From Congeria kusceri (lineage: Eukaryota > Mollusca > Bivalvia > Myida > Dreissenidae): a stretch of DNA of 64,000 bases. The notes under the pieces are model-generated. The model saw only the letters and a program-made list of their open reading frames with translations, was not told the DNA's origin and did not search any database. Position 1 is the first letter of the stretch. Every line of letters begins with the position of its first letter. Below, in pieces: positions 25,501 to 37,500 of this stretch. A program made the position numbers and the translations under genes. Location: positions 76,409,974 through 76,473,973 of the forward strand of contig CM051025.1 in NCBI GenBank assembly GCA_027627225.1, read 5' to 3'.

Positions 25501-28500
25501 AAAATGCATGACAGAGTTGTGGTTCTTGTCCTAATGATGCATCTCATTATAAAAGCTGTAGGTCAATAGTTTTCAATAAAAGTGGACCTAAATGAAAAAC
25601 TTAACACAAAAATCTGAGGTGCAAAAAGGGCCATAATTCAATCAAAATGCATGTCAGAGTAATGTTTTTTGTGTTACAGTCTCATCTCATCAGGCTGAAT
25701 ATATAAACCAAGGTCAAATACTTTTCAATACAAGTGTAAACAAGAGCTGTAGGAGGACAGCGCACTCGACTTTACTTGTGCTTTTCAGAGTTAATGGCAT
25801 TTTTTCTAAAACAAGAACCATGGAAATTCCACGAAAACCAAATTTTCAAACAAAATGCATTAAAGTCAACACATCAATAAATTTTTTTGTAATGGTAAAC
25901 TTAACCTTGACCCCACCCACCCCATATGCAATCCCAAGCGAGGTCTCAATATAAGGTAACTATGTATTAAGTTTCATTAAAATATCTCAATGCGTTAAGT
26001 TATTTAGCGGAAATTTTTTTTCTATTTTTAGTAACAGTGACCTTGACCCCACCCACCCCATATGCAATTCCAAGCGAGGTCTCAATATAAGGTATCTATG
26101 TATAAAGTTTCATTAAAATATCTCAATGCGTTTTTGTTATTGAGCGAAAACCTTTTTTCCATTTTAGTAGCAGTGGCCTTGACCATGACCCTATACTCAA
26201 TCGCAAGTGAGGTCTCGATATAAGGTATTTATGTATTACGTTTCATTAAAATATCTCAATGCGTTCTCAAGTTATTGAGCAGAAACCGTTTGTCTATTTT
26301 TAGTAACAGTGACCTTGACCCCACCCACACCATATGCAATCCCAAGCGAGGTCTTGATATAAAGTATGTATGTATAAAGTTTCATTAAAATATCTCAATG
26401 CGTTCTCAAGTTATTGAGCGGAAACCTTTTTCCTATTTTTAGTAACAGTGACCTTGACCCCACCCGCCCCATATGCAATCCCGAGCGAGTCTCGATATAA
26501 GGTATATATGTATAAAGTTTTATTAAAATATCGCAATGCGTGTTCAAATTATTAAGCAGAAAATAATTTTCTATTTTGAGTAACAGTGACCTTGACCCCA
26601 CCCACCCCATATGCGATCCCATGCGAGGTCTCGCTATAAGGTATCTATGTTTGAAGTTTCATTACAATAGCTTAATCCATTCTCAAGTAAGAGAGCGGAA
26701 ACAAAAAGTTGAGAAACTAGCCTACCGAAAAACTTTAACCTGTCCATATAGCTTATTATATGTTAAATTTCTAAACGTAAAAAGGCCCATAATTTTGACA
26801 AATTTCAACTAGAGTTACCAAACTTGGCCTATAGCTTCATTTTAATGTGGGGAATAAATGTTTCAAGTTTGAATGAAATCCCTCACGCCATTCCTGAGAA
26901 ACAAGCTTACCAAAAAACTTGAACCTAGCTCGGACGACGACGGCCACTAGTAGAACAGCTTGCCTTTTCTCCAAAAAGTTGAGCTAAAAACGGGACAGGA
27001 AGGAACAAGGTGATTTCTATATATCCCCTACCCCTAAATAATACAAGTGGACGACGGAGTCTTCAGTGATCGAAATAGTTCATCTGGCACTATGTGCCAT
27101 GAACTGCATATCTGAACAAAGTGGACAACAAATTATTTTCAGATATATAGAGAATATATGGTTGGTGACTTTTGATATCATGTGATATCAGACGAGTCCG
27201 ATATGGCGTAGGAAAAGGCGAAGCTTGATATCAAAAGTCACCAACCATATAATCTATTTATTATGCCACTTTTTTGCAAATGTTGTTTTCATAATACAAA
27301 ATAAAATAAACAAATAATCGCAAACATTGAGTAATTTACAGTACAACACAATATGCAAATGAGACAGCCTGTTGACGTCTTCTTGCGTCGATGCATAGTT
27401 ACGCATGAAAAATAGTTCTATATAAAATCATCAACAATGACGTTTTTACACACATTTAATTAATAAACAAAAATTTGAAGCAAGAAATTGTTACTCCTTG
27501 TAACATTGACCACAATACAAATAGATTTACCTATTAACACACACAAGAAGTTAACTGCAGGTAACATGAACGACTTTTCAAACGTTTTTGTGTTATGTGA
27601 ACATTCAACAACGTACAAAACAAAAAACAACAGCAGCAGATTTAAAAGTGAAACAAATCAGTGGATTTATAAGCAAATGAGTCGTTAATCAACATTTCCA
27701 TCAGTGCATAATGCGTTCAAAATTGAGATATTGACGATTGCTCTGAAAAACTATCCCCCACGTTTGATGTCCAAGTGGGTGGGGAACGCAATTGCAAGGA
27801 TTTAAAGATGCAGCTTGCTGTGATTGTGATGTGGACTGACATGGTGTGTTGAGGCTGAGTTGCAAAATATTCGTGGGACAACGATGGGTACCATGAAGTT
27901 TTTGTACTTCCTGGTAGAGTCAGCAATTGGTGAGTGTCCTGGTAATACCGGCTTGAGACTGAGGGCACATTATCCTTTGAGTTGGACTTGGCCTTGCTTA
28001 TTCAATAAACATTAATTTTTAGAGCCATATATTTTAATATTTATAGAATTAATTAAATCATGTATACACATATGTTGTGTTGTTCATGTTATTGTGTTAT
28101 TTTCAAAAATTGACTGAATTTCTTTAATATTTTCAGGTTGACATCCAGTGAAAGCAAAGAATTGACATGTGAAAGTTGTTGCAACAGTACAATTATTGAT
28201 GTGACATGTTAGACTCTTTCTAGTGGACATGTGTAACTGTGTCAAAAGGCAGATTATCTTGTCTATGAGTTCCAAACTGCATTTAATTAGTTGTTTTTAC
28301 TGTAAATTGAAAAATATATATTTTTTCAATTCGATGTTCTTCTATTGGTTGTGCATCCTTTCCCTTAGTTTATTTTCCTCATTTATTCCCCTATTTCATG
28401 TTGGACTGAAGTTATTTAAAACACATTCACTTCTCTGCATTTTATTTCACTTAAACCTATTGTTTTTAACTTTTAATGCCACATGTTTTTCTTTAACTTT

Positions 28501-31500
28501 TACATTTCATTTAGAAGTAGATTGATATGTTGTGAATCAACCTATATGTATTTGAATTTCTGATGAAAAGTACGAATTTATTTTTGTTGAATTGACCAAA
28601 AATTCTTAAATCATGTTTTTTTTTACTTTTACCTTTGATAACAAAAATTATTGTTAGATTGTTACCTGGCTAGATTGTTTGATTTTGTATGATTAGAACA
28701 TTTAAATTCAGTTGTCCGTTTAAAATAACTGTTCATAATAGCATTTTTCTAAAACAGTGCATTTGCATCAAAGCAACACAAAAACATGATTTTAGTAGCT
28801 TGTTCCTTTATAAGACTTACACTTACACTGCACTGTAACTTACAATGGTTTCCCTGAACCTATGTAATTGTGTATAGGTAGTGATTAATCATTAGCTACT
28901 TTGCAGTCTCTTTCAATTGAAATTAAAATGTATGGTCTGAGTGATTTGGTTTCATATTCTTCGCTATTTTTTCTGTATAGATAAAATCAACAGGCACAAA
29001 ATGTCATCCAATTCTTTCATAAATTTAAACTTTTGTGATATCTGATTGTAATTTTCCAGCTTTTAAAAATATCAGCTTTTGAAGATTTTATCGACAGGTT
29101 TTCCATGCTGAAGACTTACTGTTTTTGCATAATGCTTATTTGTCGTAATAACTTAATTCTTGTAAATTGAATAATGTTTGAATCTTTTGTTCCAGTAAAT
29201 TATAATATTATTTTTGTGAAATAAAATGTTATCACTGTATAGATATATTCTGTGTGTACATTTTAACAACGTAAGCGACATTCCATTCCTACAAAAAGTA
29301 GTTCCGAGAAGTGGGCGGGACTAAAGAATCATTGCACGTGCCACAGTAGCATGATATGCGTTAATGTGGGCGGAGCTAAAAAGTGTTATCAGTCAGTGAC
29401 ATGATATTACAGTAAGTGGGAGGAGTTAATTTGTGTTATCGGTCAGTGGTATAATAACGCTTAAAAATATTGGGTCATCACCTTCAACGTAAATGTGCAC
29501 TAGTGGCATAATAAATGCACAGGATCAAATTCCTTGCTGATACAATGTATTGCAAAATTTACACTGAAGAAGAAAAAGTAACCCAAGAAACCTACATCAT
29601 CTGTCGTTTTACATCTTCATTCCAGCCCTTCAAGTCACTTGTTTTTATTGTCTGCATCAAATAAGAGCGTTCTGAAACAATTCAATAAATAAGCATGTTC
29701 ACACATATATGTAAGCAACTGTAACATTGAACCGTCAGTGATGATTAAGAAAGTTATGGCTCTAGATCTGCCCATTTTACATTGTCTACCCCACTTATCA
29801 TTATATAAGTTCACTTAAATGAGGTTTCTGTTGAAGACACATGCAGACACTGTTGAATTTTTAAGAAAAGCTATTTTTATCTCTGCTAATTAAAGAAATT
29901 CTTTCAACATATGTTCAGGTAACTTAAAAAAAAAACATACAGAAAAAAATGAGATAGCAAAAATGCAACTCCAGTGGTGGAAATTTGCACAAGCCCAAAA
30001 TCCCTTCACTGTAACTTCTGAGCTGGATTTGCACATGCCGGCTTGTAGCATGTTTTTGCCCACAAGTAATAATGTAGGCATTTTGGGATTTCTTGTTTGC
30101 CCACAAGTAATAATGTAGGCATTTGGGCTTTCTTGTTTGCCCACAAGTAATAATGTAGGCATTTGGGCTTTGTTGTTTGCCCACAAGTAATAACGTAGGC
30201 ATTTGGGCTTTCTTGTTTGCCCACAAGTAATAATGTAGGAATTTGGGCTTTCTTGTTTGCCCACAAGTAATAATGTGGGCATTTGGGCTTTCTTGTTTGC
30301 CCACAAACAATAATGTATGCATTTGGGCTTTCTTGCCCAAACTGCTAATTTTGAAGACTGCCATAGGGTTGACACAACTAAGCTAGTATTTTTTTTTTAC
30401 TAACATCCTACCTTTGCTCAGTTTGATCTCTGTTGGCTCCAAAATATGCATAATCTCTTCATAAAATGGTAGTTTTGTAAACTGCCTCTTGTCACATGAA
30501 TCTTGGGCTACTTCTTTGGACAGAGCACCATGACTCGCACAGCACTGGTACTTAGCAGATTCTATGAACAGAGAGACAGATATATGTCATCAAAGCCTCC
30601 AAACAATGGGCATGTACTGTTAAATATTTTTCTTAAAACCATGAAACTAGAATGGAGCACCAGGCAGCAACCTGCAAGTAATTCTTGATAGCCTGTAAAT
30701 AAAAAGAATATTTAAAAATGTTTTATTTTTAAATATAACAAGACATTCCAAAGGACAGCTATATCCCCCGCCATGATCCTTCATTAGATTTTAAAGGTGA
30801 CTTTGAAGTATCACACTGACCTTAATCAGTTTCATGAACATTCCTTAAAGGACATAGCAGATATGGAGCTGACACACACAAAAATGGAGGCTCCAACATT
30901 TGACCTTTAAGTGTGACCTTAACTTTGAGGTGGCAAGACTGCTCCATGCCTTTTGCACATTGCCTACATGTGATAAACATTTGAGCCAAGTTTTATGAAA
31001 ATCCTTCAAAGGGTATAGGAGATAAGGAGCAGAAACAACAAGAGCTGTCAGAGGACGTTACAAAACTGTTGAATATAAACTTTAAACAGAAAATTTATGT
31101 GAAAAAGGGACATAACTCTATCAAAATACAAAATAAAGTTATGGGGAATGTTCACCCTGATACTGGAGTTGATGACAAAGGTATATTCCAAGTTTCAAGT
31201 GAATAGCTTTTGTAGTATTGAAGTTACAAAACTTTTGAATATTAACTTCAACCAAAAAATCTATGTGAAAAAGGGGCATAACTCTGTCAAATACAAAATA
31301 GAGTTATGGGGAATGTTGCCCTTGATACTGGAGTTGATGACAAAGGTTAGTTCCAAGTTTAAAGTGAATAACTTATGTAGTTTTAAAGTTACAAAACTTT
31401 TGAATATAAACTTTAACCTGAAAATCTAAGTGAAAAAGGGGCATAACTCTGTCAAAATACAAAACAGAGTTATACGAAATGTTGCCCTTGATACTGGAGT

Positions 31501-34500
31501 GGATGACAAAGGTATATTCAACGGTTCAAGTGAATAACTTATGTAGTTTTGAAGTTACAATACTTTAAAAAAAAAAAACTTAAACCAAATTCTCACGCGG
31601 ACGCGGACGCCGGGGGTAGTAGGAAAGCTCACCTATTCTTTGAATAGTCGAGCTAAAAATGGAGGCTATAACATTTGACCTTCAAGTGTGACCTTGACCT
31701 TCAGGTTGCGTGACTGCCTCATGCCTTCTGCACATTGCCTCAATGTGATAAACAATGTGAGGCAAGTTTCATGAAAATCCTTTAAAGGGCACAAGAGATA
31801 TAGAACGGACATGAAAATACAGGCACAAACATTCAACCTTCAAGTCTGACCTCGACCTTGAGTTGGCATGACTGGGTTATGCCTTCTGCACATGGTCTCA
31901 ATGAGCAAAACATTTTAGCCAAGTTTCATGAAAATCCTTCCAAGGGTATATGGGATATGGAGTGGACACGAAAAACGGACAACAAATGCAGCTCAAAAAT
32001 TTAACCTTCAAGTGAGACCTTGACCTTGAGCTCGCTAGAAAGACCCATGCCTTCTGCACATTGTCTCAATGACATGAACATTTAATTCAAGTTTTATGAA
32101 AATCCTTCAAACGGCATAGGAGATATGGATCGGACACGAAATGGAGGCTCGAATAATTGACCTTTAACTGTGACCTTGACCTTGAGACGGCGTGACTGAC
32201 TCATGCCTTCTGCACATCGTCTCAATGACCTTAACATTTGAGCCAAGTTTCATGAAAATCCTTCAAAGGGTATAGAAGATATGGAGCGGACACAAAAATG
32301 TTACGGACGGACAGACGGACGGACGGACGAAGGGCATTCCTATAACCTCCCTCCAGCTTCGCGGCGGGGATTAATAACCAATACTTGTGTGTTATTACTA
32401 GTTTAAAATGCAAAATTTTCATTACATAAGATTGTGATTACCAACTTCCAAGTATACCATATACTGTCAGTGTCTGGGAAAGGATTTTTCCATAAGAAAT
32501 AATTTCTCATGTCCACAAAAATCTTTGGGTTTTCCAAAAATCTATGGGCTTTTCCAAAAATCTATGGGCTTTTTAAAAAATATATGGGATTTCCTCCAAT
32601 CTTTATGGGATTTCACAGCAATTACATTTTATGAACGTCTAACAGTTGCAATCGACAAAAATACACCACGCAAACGCTCTTGTTTACCCTTCAAGATGTA
32701 ATGAGCATCTGTTGATATTAATTTTTGGATAAATTCTCACCGCATAGCGACACAACTGCAAATCAGACCGAGCATTTTGTAATGCACAGCAGCGTTTTTC
32801 GATTCGTACTCAAATATGTCGGTGCGACGTTAAAACGCATTGGTGAACATTTGTTTGCGATATTTCTCAATTTTATGAGCAAATACAGCATTTCGCATGG
32901 GTTTCCCAGTAACTCACTGTGTACATTTACAAATACACTATTGATCACAATTTTTTTTTTTTCACAAAGAAGACCAGATTAGTGAGTCTTCACAAATTTG
33001 GGTACACAGGTGATGGATGCTATTGTTAAATTTACAGAAAATAACATTGTATTATTTGATGTCAAAGAAAGTACCTGTTAGCTGACGTCTAGAATTCACA
33101 ACAACAAAACATAGCAGCTACTGTGGACACTTATACACAAATATATGTTGTGTCATAGCGATGATGAATACATAAACAGAAAATCTGATTGATTCGTCAA
33201 GGCCAACAACAACAGTCCAAAAACAGTATCATGCCAATGAACACATGTTGGACAAATGTCATTGTCTAATGTATAGTAGGGTGGAGCTTATTTTTGAACT
33301 TTTGAAATATGATCTTCTTAACCGCTCATTTTGTTCCTATATATAAAAAAAATTAATTTGGCCAAATATGAGCACAATTGAACAATATTTAGGGGTAGCT
33401 CAATGATTATGAAGCAGGGCTCAGCCTAGGGACAAATTTTAGGGAGAAGTCACTTCTCCCTCAGTTCAATTTAGGGAGTAGTGAGGCCATTTCAAGGGGA
33501 AGTGTTTCCCAAAAAGCGCTTAACCATAATTGTGCCTGTTATTACCATCATCAGACCATGTCAATCATTATCATAGTACCAAGTCCATCATCATCATCAT
33601 TATCAAAATCTCCATAAATTAATAACAAGATATTTTCAAGTTGTATTACATTATTCTAGTTTCCAAGTTTTTTTCCCCTAAGTTTCCATTCTAGCAATAC
33701 ACACATCAATAAAGGTTTAAATTTAAATATTTTTTAAAGATATTTTCAAGTTGTATTACATTATTCTAGTTTCCAAGTTCCCCCTCCCCAAGATTCCATT
33801 CTAGCAATACACACATCAATAAAGGTTTTAATATAAATATTTTTTAATATTTTTTTATTCAACATTCACAATGCCTCATAAAACATTGTGTTTTTTGGAT
33901 TTCGAAAACGATTATTATGTATTAATCATATTTTTTCCGCTATTAATTCTTTTTTTTTTCAATAAAACACTTCGTTAAAATTACCTTGCAATTATTTATC
34001 CAATTTGAACAAACAATAAAATTCGTTAAAAACACCAGTCATTAAAATTAACACATGTTAAATCTAAGAAGAGTGACAGCGTGACGTCATCAATTAGATC
34101 GGGCTTTCAAATCTGCAAGCCGTTATTAACAGCTAACAGCAATGGTGTCGGTTTGACTTAAAAAAGTCCTTGATATGACTGCCGAGCTGGGGCCATTGTC
34201 TAGCAGTTTGTAGCACTAAGCGTGTAACACGATTAGCACGTGGTCAGTGAAAAAAGCATCAATCAATACTACTGTACCTAAACAAATGCAAGCACTGTTG
34301 ATAGAGCATTAATGAATTAGCGTTCTAGAGGAAATATCAAGAGTGTGAAAAAAATCAGACAGTTGTTTTGTTGCATTGAATCAAATGGATATTTAAATGG
34401 GGTGATGAAATACACATGTCTTGGAATCAAAATGAAAACTGTATTACAAGGGAAATTATTGGATATAAACATGAATATTTACATTCAGTATGGATTGATA

Positions 34501-37500
34501 TGTGTTTTGCGTATCAGGTAATTATGTGCGTTTTTTAAATTTACTTTGATTACGTTCTCTTTTTTATGGAAGTTGATACAATGCGACTTCAAAGCTTTTA
34601 TGAATGGTGTTTGATAGATAATTATTACTATGCGAAGTTTAAAAAGACGGCGAAGTCGACTTCTCCTTGATGAAATTTACGGGCGAAGTCAATAGCTCCA
34701 GGGCGAAGTTATCGCCCACGTCGCCTTCACGGTTATGCCCTGATGAAGTTTCTGATATTGGGCCCCAAAGCTGCAGCGGTACAGCCAACTTATTATTTTG
34801 CATACTACCTGTAGATTAATTCTCATAATAAATTAAGAACCCAAATTTAACTACTAAGTAAAGTGACATTTTCTCTAATCATCATATTCACAACACAACA
34901 TTTAATAATTGTTGTTAAAGACCAAGAACCAATTATCCAGATTTCATTGTTTTGCTGACAATGCAAAATGTCAACAAATTTATGTTCAGAAAAGTCATGT
35001 TCACACTTGTTTGGACTGACTATGCTGACCAGGCAACAGTGTGAAGGCAGTACTGCTTTGGTATTTTGGCCTGGCATCACACATACCACTACCGCTCTCT
35101 GTTCCAATTGCAATCACTGCAACCGCAGTGCTCTGTCAAACTCCAGTGCTCCACATATCGCACTGAATGCCCCGGAATATACATTTCAGTGTTTGTGTGC
35201 TGAAATTACTTTTAGTTTACCTACAAAGGACACACTTATCTAGTGCTTGTTGATCGTTACTTTAACTGGCCTATTGTGTGAAGACCATATCAAGGTGCTA
35301 CCGGGCTCATCTCCTGCCTAGACAGATCTTTGTTACATACGGAATACATGATGAGCTTGTTTCCGATTGCAGTCCTCAGTTCAATGCTCTTGTCCTGAAA
35401 GATGGGGGTGTTTATCATCAGTGGTTGTATGTGGCTTTCTCCCATATTAATTGTCGAGGCGAGGTTGGTGTGAAGACTGTAAATCGCCTTCTAATGGACA
35501 ATGGCAGTGACTCAAGTGAGTCACTGACAACGACATATTTTAACGTGCAATGCTGCAGTATCGCAACACACCTGATCTGGACACAAAACTCTCACCAGCT
35601 TTGTGTATATCTGGCAGACCTATCAGGGATTTTATACCCATTTGACCTGGCAAGTACAAACCTCATGAGACTTGGCATTCCACAGTAATGGCAAGATAAG
35701 AGGCTCTTCAGAACAGACACATGCAATGCCTGAAGAAACTGTCTCAGCATACAAAACGTTGTTACTGAGGTATGCCAATATGACCAATATGTTATTAGAG
35801 TTGATAGTTCCAGACGTGTAACCCGATATTTCTATGGAAAAACATCCCAGTGTATGTAGATTGTCCAGACTGACGGTTGATGCTGACTTCACAGGTCTGT
35901 GCCTACCCAACTAGAGGTTCCTACTCCAACTTGTAGGCCTACGAACACTGACACTGCGCTTAACCATCTGTTACGAGAACACCTAGGCAGCCTGAGCCTA
36001 TACAGACACCCGTCACTACACGTGGCACAAACCAGAACATCTGACATCAGTTGACCTATGACTCCCCAAATCAGTCGGGCTACCAGTCACCAGATGCCTG
36101 TGAGAACCCTACAGCTCTGCCGCCAACTGGGGGATGTCGTATCCCTGTTTCTGATGTACCTTCCACCCCGAGACAATCAATCAGAGTAAGGCATACTTCT
36201 ACATGGCAACACGACTACGAGATGGAATTGTCTGAATTTTTTCCATAATGCTATGCTGTGCTTGTTTATCCTGTGCTGTCTCTTTTCTCTGATATAGTTG
36301 CATTTAAAAATACGAGTTATTTTACCCAAACAGGAGTTATTTATATGCATAACATAGTAAATGACAATAATGTGAAATAATGAGACTACTGTGTATTCAC
36401 TTTACTTGCACATATTTACTTGTAATATTTATGACAGTGCTTGATAATTGTCAGAACACTATTACTGTGTTCAAAGTAAATACTATGTTGTTTAAAATTA
36501 ATTTAGAGAGATACTCGTAAAAATCGTGTAATTTGCCAAATTTTTATAACTTAGGTAATCTTTGAGGCACTTGAGCTACCCCTAAACATAGGAATTTATT
36601 GTTCACACTTTGCATACAGTGTTTTTATATCATAAGGAACAGATTTGAGGGGTAAGACTTTGAATTTTTTTTTATTTTTTTTTTTGATGTTTTAAGCTCC
36701 ACCCTAATGTATTGTTGCATTATTCTGCAATGCTTTGGTATCCCATCACAAAATATAAAGTTAATTGATGAATCATTACAACTACAATGACACGGTTTGA
36801 TCTGTGTCAAAAACCACTTCCAAAACAAGGCTTTTATTTAGCCAATTGTATAGCCGTTATTTAGTCATATTTCCAATGGCAAAAGTCAAGTATATCTTTT
36901 TCCCAAATCCAGTCCCAAAATTCCCAATGGATGGTTTGACTTTCAGATGTTTGGAAACAAGAGGTGTTCAGTGTAGAATTAAAGACAATTGAAGTTTTCG
37001 AAACTGTTTTACTTATTTGTTTTTTGTTCAGAACATTCTATTTATGTAGTTTATCTATAATTATTCAAATAATTGTATTAATCAAACAATTATACTTTAC
37101 CCCATTTTTATGTCAATTAACGCTAAAATTCCCAATTTCATGGGTATAGTTCATATTCCCAAAATCGTCAAAAAGCCCTGAAAAGTTTATGATTGTGAAT
37201 GTGACATACCAATTTTCTCTGACACAGTTGCTGGTGCTTGTCCCTGCTGACCACATGGTGAAGCTTTTGAACACAAACTGGTTGTCGATGAGAAGGACGA
37301 GACTGATACATTTGAAGACAAAATTGCACACGAAGATACCACTGAGCTGACTGTGCTGGCAGTCACTGCTGCCGGCAGTGTTACTGTATGCGATGCTACT
37401 GACGATACTCGTTGTGGCGAAGGAGTAACTATGACGACATTACCCGACGACACGTTACAAACTTGGAATGTGAACGTGGGAGTTGACACAGCAGTAATCG

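Larger units (their letters stand above)
24600..27050 (+). repeat. Family G tandem repeat (~135 bp) hosting two nested elements
   Basis: G monomers (CATAATTCAATCAAAATGCA, AAGTGGACCTAAATGAAAAA) occur at 24600-24756 and 25354-25740; a matching GGACAGG...ATATATCCCC tail is at 26997-27050. A family A element (24757-25353) and a family D element (25741-26996) interrupt it, so the two inserts are younger than G. Confidence 0.65.
33277..36706. mobile_element. Non-autonomous hAT-like element with nested inserts
   Basis: Termini TAGGGTGGAGCTT (33277) and its inverse AAGCTCCACCCTA (ending 36706) sit in homologous arms of about 130 bp (33277-33404, 36571-36706; both include GGGGTAGCTCAA and TGTTCCT). 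Flanks are ATGTATAG (33269-33276) and ATGTATTG (36707-36714), 8 bp with one mismatch. An 8-bp duplication and a TAGGGTG end fit hAT (family inference). Inside lie a second element (33415-34742) and a degenerate Ty3/gypsy integrase region, no transposase. Confidence 0.78.

Noticed and set aside
27717..27968. 83-codon minus ORF, considered as another SUMO-ligase exon
   Set aside because: The flanking exons (24362 and 29596) already join in phase, and no good acceptor/donor pair in a compatible phase was found.
28223..28525. 100-codon hydrophobic plus ORF
   Set aside because: AT-rich, Phe/Leu/Ser-heavy, no recognisable membrane-protein pattern or exon boundaries.
29890..30375. Three overlapping minus ORFs (161, 146, 86 codons)
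   Set aside because: Produced by the 40-bp minisatellite having no stop in any phase; no domain and no splice context.
35632..35910. 92-codon minus ORF
   Set aside because: Antisense to the degenerate gypsy integrase region.
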